Assembly: GCA_947627405.1 (NCBI GenBank)
Contig: CANQVY010000008.1
Location: 1-19,797, forward strand
Source of the DNA: an uncultured Bacilli bacterium
GTDB taxonomy: Bacteria; Bacillota_I; Bacilli_A; RF39; UBA660
DNA: 19,797 bases
Direction of reading: 5' to 3'
In this document: one piece after another, positions 1 through 7,500 of the stretch
How the letters are laid out: every line of letters starts with the position of its first letter
Numbering within the stretch: the stretch's first letter is position 1
The notes under the pieces: model-generated
What the model saw: only the letters and a program-made list of their open reading frames with translations
Told to the model about the DNA's origin: nothing
Database searches by the model: none
Program-made: the position numbers and the translations under genes

Positions 1-107
1 TTGGTTACAAATTACATTTTAACAGATTTATCGCTTTATTTGTATATTCGAGGTCTCACATCAATTGTAACACTACAGAAGGATCAGGGAAAATATAGAT
101 CTTTTTC

Positions 108-136
108 TTGTAAATATACTTATTTTGTAGTATAAT
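108..136 (+). promoter_or_regulatory. Sigma-A type promoter of the transglutaminase-like gene
   Basis: A TTGTAA -35 (108-113) and a perfect TATAAT -10 (131-136) are separated by 17 nt. The start codon is 23 nt after the -10, so the leader is short. An AGGAG ribosome-binding site lies at 148-152, 7 nt before the ATG. Confidence 0.75.
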
Positions 137-159
137 ATGCTCCATATAGGAGTGATTGT

Positions 160-1185
160 ATGAAACTAAAAACCCAAGAAAAAATAAGACTTGTTGAGTT
201 ATTAGCGGGATTAGGCTTAAGTTATGGAATTATTTTAACAAATCAAGAGCATTTATTTGATCATTATATGCAATTTCAGGGGGAATCTTTATTAGCTTTA
301 TCTCCTTATTTGTTAAACGTACTTACATCATTAAGGCAAGAAGTGCATACAGAAGAATATAGAGAAATTCAAAAATTGTATAATCAAGTAATTGAAAATA
401 CAACAACAATTATGCATGAGATGGGAATCGATGATCCAGTACAAATTTTTGCCACTTACATGTATATGTATCGACATGGATATTTATCTTTAAATAAGGA
501 TTTCGCTTACAAAAATGATATGAAAGATTTTGCAAAACTTGGAGGTGTTGATGTTATCAGAGGAAAAGGGGTTTGTAGATCAATTTCTTCTATGTTTACA
601 GATATTTGTGATCATATGGATTTAAAGGCAGTAAATCTACTTGTTAAAGCCAATGATGCGATTGGAAAAATTGAAAAATTATGTGATCAAGATAAGCCTG
701 AGGTAGATGAGCAAACAAAAAAATTTGTGAAAAAGGTGGTTATGATTACTGACCATTTATCTCTTGCAAATCATCAAATTACAATGGTAGCAAAGGATGA
801 TAAAAACTATATTTTAGATCCTATGAATGATGGATTTTTACAAAAAGGAGATAGAAATAAGTTGCTTCTTGCAAATGATCCTAGTTCGCATATGACCTTA
901 TTTCACGGCCAATATTTACTTGCAAGAATTATGGGAAATGTACAAACTACAAATTTAATTGCATTACATAAACAACTTACCCTACCAACAATAGATTATG
1001 AAGAATATAAGCAAATCTATTTAGATACATTACACTTTTGCAAAAATAATATTGAATGGTTTGAAGATTTTTATCAAGAAAATAAAAAGTTATATGAAGA
1101 AATAAATTATGAAAGCGAAAAACATTCAAATAATTTAATTAGAATGTTTGGCTTTGGTCCGATTCAAAAGAAAATCGGAAAGTAG
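160..1185 (+). CDS. Transglutaminase-like (papain-fold) protein of unknown role
   Basis: This is a 341-residue protein I do not recognise by name. The core holds a pattern typical of transglutaminase-like cysteine enzymes: GKGVCRSISSMF with Cys139 at the start of a helix, NHQITMV with His205, and YILDPMNDG with Asp220. The order and spacing (Cys, then about 65 residues, His, then about 15, Asp) fit a Cys-His-Asp triad. No convincing signal peptide or membrane helix is seen; residues 12-27 are only moderately hydrophobic, so it is probably cytoplasmic. The C-terminal third (about 278-325) is helical and rich in Tyr, Glu and Lys. The ATG is supported by AGGAG 7 nt upstream and its own promoter. 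It appears monocistronic. A protease, amidase or crosslinking role is possible; the substrate is unknown. The triad is seen; the activity is inferred. Confidence 0.8.
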   Translation: MKLKTQEKIRLVELLAGLGLSYGIILTNQEHLFDHYMQFQGESLLALSPYLLNVLTSLRQEVHTEEYREIQKLYNQVIENTTTIMHEMGIDDPVQIFATYMYMYRHGYLSLNKDFAYKNDMKDFAKLGGVDVIRGKGVCRSISSMFTDICDHMDLKAVNLLVKANDAIGKIEKLCDQDKPEVDEQTKKFVKKVVMITDHLSLANHQITMVAKDDKNYILDPMNDGFLQKGDRNKLLLANDPSSHMTLFHGQYLLARIMGNVQTTNLIALHKQLTLPTIDYEEYKQIYLDTLHFCKNNIEWFEDFYQENKKLYEEINYESEKHSNNLIRMFGFGPIQKKIGK

Positions 1186-1391
1186 AAATAAAATGTGCTT
1201 TTTTAAATAGTGCCATGAATTCTTTATGCAATCATGCAATTTGCTTTTTTTTATTGAAAAAGCGGAGGCAATAGTTTGGTTGTTTTAAGAAAAATGTTTA
1301 AACAATCCCAATACGATTGTAAGTTATATTTTTTATAGATTATATAAACGTGTCTAATTTTATGAGGCAATTCTTTGTAAGGACTATTCCT

Positions 1392-1478
1392 ATGAACCTT
1401 ATTAATATGACTATGAATAAAAAATTAGCCAATTTATTTGTAAAAATAATGAAAAAGAGAAAAAAATATAATAAGTAA
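1392..1478 (+). CDS. Possible small basic peptide ORF (28 aa)
   Basis: The open frame starts at ATG 1392 with AAGGA (1379-1383) 8 nt upstream, and encodes a 28-residue Lys-rich peptide ending KKRKKYNK. An in-frame ATG at 1362 would give 38 residues but has no ribosome-binding site. A weak promoter-like pair (TTGTAA 1317-1322, TATATA 1341-1346) lies upstream. Lys codons are common by chance in such AT-rich DNA, so this may be noise. Confidence 0.2.
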   Translation: MNLINMTMNKKLANLFVKIMKKRKKYNK

Positions 1479-1498
1479 AAAAAGAATGATTCAAAATC

Positions 1499-1527
1499 TT
1501 TACATAAAAATTTATTTATGATATTAT
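1499..1527 (+). promoter_or_regulatory. Promoter of secG
   Basis: A TTTACA -35 (1499-1504) is followed after 17 nt by TATTAT (1522-1527), preceded by TG at 1519-1520 (extended -10). An overlapping TATAAT sits at 1525-1530. The secG ATG is about 25 nt downstream. Confidence 0.65.
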
Positions 1528-1553
1528 AATTACTAGTGATTGGAGGAAGTATT

Positions 1554-1769
1554 ATGGAAAAAATACTTTTAATTATATCGATACTGCTAATAACGATTGT
1601 ATTATTACAAAGTAGTAAAGCAGAAGGGGCAGCTCAAATTTTATCTGGAAATAGTTCTGATTTATTTAAAAACCGTAAAGAAAGAGGATCAGAACTTGTA
1701 ATTACAAGAATTACTTTTCTTTTAGGATTTGCGTTCTTTATAATTAGTTTGATTATGGAATTTATGTAA
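1554..1769 (+). CDS. secG: SecG, Sec translocase subunit
   Basis: SecG is the small membrane subunit that assists SecYEG/SecA-driven protein export. The 71-residue product has the family layout: a first membrane helix (about 3-19), a cytoplasmic loop with LLQSSKAEGAAQILSG and DLFKNRKERG, then TRITFLLGFAFFIISLIM as the second helix (about 51-69). The 'LLQS...G...LF..R..RG....R.T' pattern is diagnostic. The start is ATG 1554, because GGAGG (1542-1546) lies 7 nt upstream. An upstream in-frame GTG at 1536 would place the ribosome-binding site inside the gene and is rejected. It has its own promoter and terminator, so it is transcribed apart from rnr although it keeps the conserved secG-rnr-smpB order. 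Confidence 0.93.
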   Translation: MEKILLIISILLITIVLLQSSKAEGAAQILSGNSSDLFKNRKERGSELVITRITFLLGFAFFIISLIMEFM

Positions 1770-1791
1770 TAGACTTTGGTCTATTTTTTTT
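1768..1791 (+). terminator. Rho-independent terminator of secG
   Basis: A perfect 7-bp stem, AATAGAC (1768-1774) with GTCTATT (1779-1785), has the loop TTTG and runs into a T tract to 1791. The secG stop codon (1767-1769) overlaps the left arm. Confidence 0.85.
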
Positions 1792-1841
1792 GTAAAGTTT
1801 TTGTTTTTTTGTATAATTTTAAAATATAAATGATAGGGTTA

Positions 1842-1850
1842 TGCTATAAT
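1842..1850 (+). promoter_or_regulatory. Extended -10 promoter of rnr-smpB
   Basis: TGCTATAAT is a perfect extended -10 (TGnTATAAT); no good -35 is visible. The box overlaps the first in-frame ATG (1849), so transcription should start near 1857, next to the GGTGA at 1857-1861. This forces translation to begin at ATG 1867 and gives a leader of about 10 nt. Confidence 0.7.
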
Positions 1851-1866
1851 GAAATTGGTGAATTTT

Positions 1867-3963
1867 ATGAAAGAAAAAATAATAGAAGTTTTAAATAGAG
1901 CTAATAAAGCATTATCTTTCGAAGAAATTATGGAGTGTATATATATTTCTTCAAAAGAGGATATGCAAGCATTAAAGATGACTCTTGATGCATTGGAAAA
2001 AGAATTTATTCTTTATCGATCAAATAAAGATAGATATATGTTATTAAAAAATAGTCCTTTAAAAAAGGGGATTGTTCGCGCAAATAAGAGAGGGTTTGCT
2101 TTTGTTGATGTTGAAGATATGGATGAAGATGTGTATATTAATAAAGATAATTTGAATGGGGCTATTCAAGATGATGTCGTTTTAGTAGAAATTACTTCTG
2201 CTAAAAACATAGAAAAATATGAAGGACGTATTTTAAAAGTAATTGAAAGATCTAAAGATACGTATGTCGGTGAAATTCATTTTCATAATGATAAAGGAAT
2301 GATTACTCTAGATGATAAAAAGGTAAATTTAAATATTGAAGTTTCTAGAAAAAATAGTTTAAATGCTGTGGATGGGCATAAAGTATTAGTAAAAGTAACA
2401 TCTTATTATGGAAAAAATAATGCTCGTGGAGAAATTATTAAAATTATAGGTCATAAAAATGATCCAGGGATAGATATTTTATCCATTGCTTATAAATACG
2501 ATATTAACGATACATTTTCGGATGAGGCGATGGAGCAAGCTCAACAAATGCCTAATGAAGTTTGTGAGAAGGATAAAAAGGGAAGAGTGGATTTAACGGA
2601 TCAAGTTATATTTACGATCGATGGGGATGATACTAAGGATATTGATGATGCAATTGGCATTGAAAAACTTGCAAATGGAAATTATAAATTAGGAGTTCAT
2701 ATTGCGGATGTTAGTTATTATGTAAAAGAGGGGGATCCTTTAGATAATGATGCTATGCAAAGGGGTACAAGCGTTTATTTAGTTGATCGTGTGATTCCTA
2801 TGTTGCCACATGAATTATCAAATGGTATTTGTTCTTTAAATCCAAATGTAGAGCGTCTTGCTATTTCTTGTGTGATGGAAATTGATCCTAAGGGCAAAGT
2901 TGTAAATTATGATATTTTTGAGAGTGTCATTAAATCAAGAATTCAAATGACTTATAAAAAAGTAAATAAATTTTTAGAAGAGAATATTGTAGTTGAAGGG
3001 TATGAAGAGTTCACTTCTCATTTAGCATTGATGCAAGAATTGGCTGAAATTCTTAGAAAAATGAAGAATGATCGTGGAGAAATCAATTTCGATGTTGATG
3101 AGGCTAAAATTTTAGTCGATGAAAATTGTCATCCTACAGAAATTACATTACGTAATCGCGGAAAAGGTGAAATGCTAATTGAGGATTTTATGATTGCCGC
3201 TAATGAATGTATTGCTCAACATATTTATCATATGGGATTACCATTTATCTATAGAGTTCATGAATATCCAAAAGAAGAGAAAATTAGAAATTATTTAAAT
3301 TTTGTTAGTTTGCTTGGATATCAAACGATTGGCAATATCAAAGATTTAAGACCGAAAACTATTCAAAAAATATTGGAATCACTAAAGGATAAACCAGAAT
3401 ATAAGATTTTATCTAGTTTGTTATTAAGAAGCATGCAGAAAGCAGTTTATAAACCTGAAAATCTAGGGCACTATGGATTGGCAAGCCAGTATTATACACA
3501 TTTTACTTCTCCTATTCGAAGATATCCAGATACAACGGTTCATCGCTTGCTTCGAACGTATTTGTTTCAACATAAATTAGATAATCAAACGATTCATCAT
3601 TGGCAAGAAAAATTGGTCTTTATTGCGGAACATTCTTCTCAAATGGAAAGAGCTTCCGTGGAATGTGAACGAGAAGTCGAAGATATGAAAATGGCCGAAT
3701 ATATGGAGAATCATATAGGAGAAGAATTTGAAGGTATGATTTCTAGTGTAACAAATTTTGGAATGTTTGTTGAACTTGACAATTTAATAGAGGGATTGGT
3801 ATCAATTAAAGATATGAAAGGATTTTATCATTTTGATGAAAAGGCAATGACACTTACAAGTGATAAGATGAAATATTCTTTAGGAGATCGATTGCTAATA
3901 AGGGTATTAAGAGCTTCAAAAGAAGAAAAAATTATTGATTTTGAAATTATAAAAAAATTGTAG
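1867..3963 (+). CDS. rnr: RNase R, 3'-5' exoribonuclease
   Basis: RNase R is a processive 3'-5' exoribonuclease of the RNB family that degrades structured RNA, including rRNA and faulty mRNA; with SmpB/tmRNA it clears non-stop messages. The 698-residue product shows an N-terminal winged-helix region (about 1-60), cold-shock/OB domains (about 62-200, with GIVRANKRGFAFV), the RNB catalytic domain (about 240-560) and a C-terminal S1 domain (about 618-695, EGMISSVTNFGMFVEL). The metal-binding aspartates are in DGDDTKDIDD (252-261). Length matches the family. ATG 1867 is chosen over ATG 1849 because the -10 box covers 1849 and GGTGA lies 5 nt before 1867. smpB follows 8 nt after the stop, so the two are co-transcribed. 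Confidence 0.95.
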   Translation: MKEKIIEVLNRANKALSFEEIMECIYISSKEDMQALKMTLDALEKEFILYRSNKDRYMLLKNSPLKKGIVRANKRGFAFVDVEDMDEDVYINKDNLNGAIQDDVVLVEITSAKNIEKYEGRILKVIERSKDTYVGEIHFHNDKGMITLDDKKVNLNIEVSRKNSLNAVDGHKVLVKVTSYYGKNNARGEIIKIIGHKNDPGIDILSIAYKYDINDTFSDEAMEQAQQMPNEVCEKDKKGRVDLTDQVIFTIDGDDTKDIDDAIGIEKLANGNYKLGVHIADVSYYVKEGDPLDNDAMQRGTSVYLVDRVIPMLPHELSNGICSLNPNVERLAISCVMEIDPKGKVVNYDIFESVIKSRIQMTYKKVNKFLEENIVVEGYEEFTSHLALMQELAEILRKMKNDRGEINFDVDEAKILVDENCHPTEITLRNRGKGEMLIEDFMIAANECIAQHIYHMGLPFIYRVHEYPKEEKIRNYLNFVSLLGYQTIGNIKDLRPKTIQKILESLKDKPEYKILSSLLLRSMQKAVYKPENLGHYGLASQYYTHFTSPIRRYPDTTVHRLLRTYLFQHKLDNQTIHHWQEKLVFIAEHSSQMERASVECEREVEDMKMAEYMENHIGEEFEGMISSVTNFGMFVELDNLIEGLVSIKDMKGFYHFDEKAMTLTSDKMKYSLGDRLLIRVLRASKEEKIIDFEIIKKL

Positions 3964-3971
3964 GTGATAAA

Positions 3972-4412
3972 ATGGAAATACTAAACCGAAAAGCACGATT
4001 TGATTATTTTATTGAAGAGGAAATCGAATGTGGCATTGTTTTGAAGGGAACAGAAATAAAATCTATACGCAATGGTTCATGCAATATTAAAGATTCTTAT
4101 GCAGTAATAAAAAAGAACGAAGTCTATTTATTAAATGCTTTTATTGCAACTTATCAAGAAGGAAATTTGTTTAACCATGAGGAAAGAAGAACAAGAAAAC
4201 TCTTACTTCATAAGGTAGAAATTAAGCGATTAAAAAATAAAATTGAATTACAGGGGTATACTCTGATTCCCTTGAAGATTTACTTAAAAAACGGAAGAGC
4301 AAAAGTATTGCTTGGTCTTTGTAAGGGTAAGAAAACTTTTGATAAACGGGAAAGTATAAAAGATAAAGATTTAAAAAGAGAAAGTCAAAGAGCTATTAAA
4401 AAAAGTTATTAA
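3972..4412 (+). CDS. smpB: SmpB, tmRNA-binding protein
   Basis: SmpB binds the tRNA-like part of tmRNA and brings it to stalled ribosomes in trans-translation. The 146-residue product carries the family landmarks: NRKARFDYFIEEEIECGIVL (5-24), the motif GTEIKSIRNG (26-35), YQEGNLFNHEERRTRKLLLH (61-80), and the basic C-terminal tail KKTFDKRES...DLKRE (120-137). The ribosome-binding site AGGTGAT (3962-3968) overlaps the rnr stop codon and is 3 nt from the ATG, indicating coupled translation. In Bacillus-like genomes ssrA (tmRNA) commonly follows smpB. No tmRNA-like sequence is visible here or elsewhere in the window. Confidence 0.95.
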   Translation: MEILNRKARFDYFIEEEIECGIVLKGTEIKSIRNGSCNIKDSYAVIKKNEVYLLNAFIATYQEGNLFNHEERRTRKLLLHKVEIKRLKNKIELQGYTLIPLKIYLKNGRAKVLLGLCKGKKTFDKRESIKDKDLKRESQRAIKKSY

Positions 4413-4442
4413 TTTTTTCTTTTTTTAATTTTTTCTTTTTTT
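4411..4442 (+). repeat. Tandem 16-bp T-rich repeat at the end of smpB
   Basis: The unit AATTTTTTCTTTTTTT occurs twice, exactly, at 4411-4426 and 4427-4442, starting within the smpB stop codon. An A-run (about 4398-4404) can pair with the first T-run, so the array may serve as a weak AT-only terminator for rnr-smpB. The repeat is seen; the terminator role is inferred. Confidence 0.55.
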
Positions 4443-4464
4443 TATAGTGTTTTTTGTCAAAATA

Positions 4465-4473
4465 TGTTATATT
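4465..4473 (+). promoter_or_regulatory. Extended -10 promoter of the macroglobulin-like gene
   Basis: TGTTATATT matches an extended -10. No well-spaced -35 is visible; TTGTCA at 4454-4459 is too close. This predicts a leader of about 58 nt, the longest among the promoters seen here. The gene has the canonical ribosome-binding site AAAGGAGG (4525-4532), 5 nt before the ATG. Confidence 0.45.
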
Positions 4474-4537
4474 ATCATTGTGAAAATAAGATAACAATAA
4501 GTTAATTTTTTAGATGTTTGGATAAAAGGAGGAAAAG

Positions 4538-7500
4538 ATGAAAGAAAAAAAGAAACCAGGGGATAAGGTAGAGAAAAAAGATTCTATTTTTAAAAGAATA
4601 AGACATTTTATTGGTAAAAATAGAAAATCTATATTTTTAATTCTATTATCATTATGCGTAATGGGTGCATCAGTTTTTCTATTGTACAAATTGTTTTTTA
4701 ATCCTGCGAATGAGGAAAAAATTTATGAAAATTTTAGAGTAACCAATGTAATGACAAAAGAAAAATCAAATAGGAATATTCCTAATGATTCAACATTTTT
4801 TATAGAAACGGATGAAAGAGTAAATGTAGAGTCTGTTAAGAATCATATTTATATTTCACCTTCTATTGATTATGAGATTAAAAAGATTAATTCTAAAAAG
4901 TATGAATTAATTCCATTAGAAGAATTGGTGGATAATCAAGTATATAGTATAGAAGAAGTACAAAATGAAACTTCTACTTATAAGTGGGCTTTTGAAACGG
5001 AAAGAAAATTAGTTGTAACGAATTATACCGAAAATTTAGAAAAAAACGAAACAATAAAAATCAATTTTTCTATGGATAATGTTGAAGATATTAATGATTA
5101 TGTGAGTATATCTCCATCGGTTGATGGAACGTGGAAAAAACATAATAGCACATGGGTATATGAAAATACAGAAGCATTTCAAAATGGAACGGATTATAAA
5201 GTTCATATTTCTAATGGAGTAAGGGCAGGAAAATACGAGTTAGAAGATGGCTATAGTTTTACGGTAAGCTGTTATTATGAGGGCAACAGTCAAGATACAA
5301 TGGATTTGTATCCTTATACGATGGATTCTATTAATACGTTTACTTCTAAAGAACAAGTAAAATCAACCATTATATCCAATGAATGGGAGCGCATTGATAA
5401 TGAAAGTGTTGTTGTTCATGTTTATAAATTTAACAAATTAGATGAATTTAAAAAGACAGTGACAAAAGAAAAGAAATTGAATTTAAAAAGTTTAGAAAAT
5501 GTATATACCAAGGAAGAAAAAATACAGAATAGTGTTGTAGCTTTAAGTAAAAATTTAAATAATGGTTATTATATAATTGAATTTAATTGCAATGGAAAGA
5601 AAATGTATCAATATGTTCAAATTAGTGATATACAGGCGTATCAAATTACTACAGAAAGAGATTTACTTGTTTGGACAATAAAAAACGGGAAACCAGCTTC
5701 CAATATTGAAGTTGAATATAATGGAAAAACATTGAAATCAAATAAAGATGGTCTTGTCAAATTTGAGAATATCAATAACAAAAAATTAAATAATTCTTTT
5801 ATAACGATCGATAAATCTTCAAAGAATCCTATTGTTATACTTACTTCAAATTTTGATAAGAACAATTATCCTAATGGCTATATTTATACGGATCGACCAA
5901 TTTATAAATCAACAGATACTATACAAGTCTGGGGTTATATTGCGGTTTCTGATTTTATAGATAAAATTGAAAATAAATTTACGATTCAATATGGCAACTT
6001 GACAAAAAAAATAAAAGTAAATGAGAATGGAACTTTTACCACAACGATCAAACTAAATAATCATGTTGATAATGATTCTTTTGATATAGCTCTTTGTTAT
6101 GATGATGCTTATATTGCTCAAAGAAGTATATCGATTTATAATTATACAGAACCAACCTATACGTATACAATTGATATGAATAAGCATATTTATTATGCAG
6201 GAGATACAATTGAATTTGATGTACTTGTGAAACATATGACAGGGTTAACCGCTAAAAATAAGAAGGTAAAAGTTGTTTACAATAACAAAAAGTATTCTGC
6301 AAAGACGAATGATCAAGGGATTGCACACTTTAAAATAAAAACAAACTATGATCGCTCTAATGATTTTCAATATGAATGGGGAGAAATCGATGTATATACT
6401 GGAGATGATGAGGAAGATTTTGATTCTTATCAGGCAATAGAATATGTAGAAGTTTATAACCATGACATTAATATTAATGCTACTACTGGTGGTAAGAATG
6501 GAAATTACAATTTAACCATTCAGGCCAATAAGATTGATTTTAAGAAGACAGAAGAAAATAGGTATTATTCTACAGCATTAGGTGATAAATACAATAAAGA
6601 AGCAACTATAGAAATCTATAAAAATACCCTAGAAAAAGTTATAAATGGAAGTTATTATGATGATATAGAAGGAAAAATGGTTGATAATATCGATTATATC
6701 GATAGCGATGAATTAGTAGATACTAAAAAAGTAACATTAAAAGATGGAAAAGCAACTTTAACACAATTAAAATATACGGAATCTTATACAGAGGATAAAG
6801 ATATTAATTATTATGCAGTAATTCAAATGAAAGATACAAATAATCGAATTGTAAAAGAAACGGTTTACTTTTATTATAATGATGATATGTTCTATAATAA
6901 TGAGGATTATATTCAATTATATAGTGATTCTATGTCTACGGGAAGGCATAATTATCAACTTGTAATTCACCAAAAAAATCAAGAAGATTTTTATAGTTAT
7001 AAAGCCAATGAGAATGAAACAATTGATTATTCTATCATGGATAAATCAGGTAAAAAAGTGGATATAAATGGTCAATTGCTTACGGTATTTTATAAAGAGA
7101 AAATATTGGATTCAAATATAAAAACAAGTGATGATTTAAACTTTAAGTTTAATAAAAAATATATTCCAGGAATTTATTTGGCGGCTGCTTATTTAAAGGA
7201 TGGTAAAGTGTATAGTGTAGCTTCTACTTATGTGGATTATGATGAAACAAATAAGGAAGCAAAAGTTGTTATTAAAACAAATAAAGAGAAATATAAGCCT
7301 GGAGAAGAAGTAGAGACAACAGTTAAGGTTGTAGATAAGAATGGCAAAGCTTTAAAGACAGATGTAAATTTAAGTGTTGTAGATAAGGCAATTTTTGAAA
7401 TCGCAGAGGATAATACAGATATTCTTTCTAATATTTATATGGATCGATGGTATGCTATGTACCAAGTTTCAACAGGTAGAGATTATTATTTTCCTAATTT

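Larger units (their letters stand above)
1186..1553. other. Gene-poor gap between the transglutaminase-like gene and secG
   Basis: This stretch of about 370 bp has no convincing gene. A GCAA/TTGC mini-stem (1229-1244) followed by a T run (1245-1252) may end the upstream transcript, but the stem is only 4 bp. A short basic open frame at 1362-1478 is listed separately. The last 55 bp hold the secG promoter and ribosome-binding site. Confidence 0.5.

Noticed and set aside
1..135. Open frame from the first base to TAA at 133-135, possible tail of an upstream gene
   Set aside because: It is only 44 codons, ends inside the -10 box of the next gene, and has no recognisable protein character. Another frame is open for 31 codons over the same stretch, so it is probably chance.
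4413..4537. A tmRNA (ssrA) gene after smpB
   Set aside because: The gap is only 125 bp, too short for tmRNA, with no tRNA-like ends or CCA-type acceptor; none was seen elsewhere in the window.
4576..4660. LSLC in the N-terminal helix of the macroglobulin-like protein as a lipobox
   Set aside because: Leu directly before the Cys does not fit a lipobox, and a long basic N-terminus precedes the helix; a plain membrane anchor is more likely.
6053..6463. Open frames on the - strand within the macroglobulin-like gene
   Set aside because: They mirror the AT-rich coding sequence on the + strand and lack ribosome-binding sites and family features.
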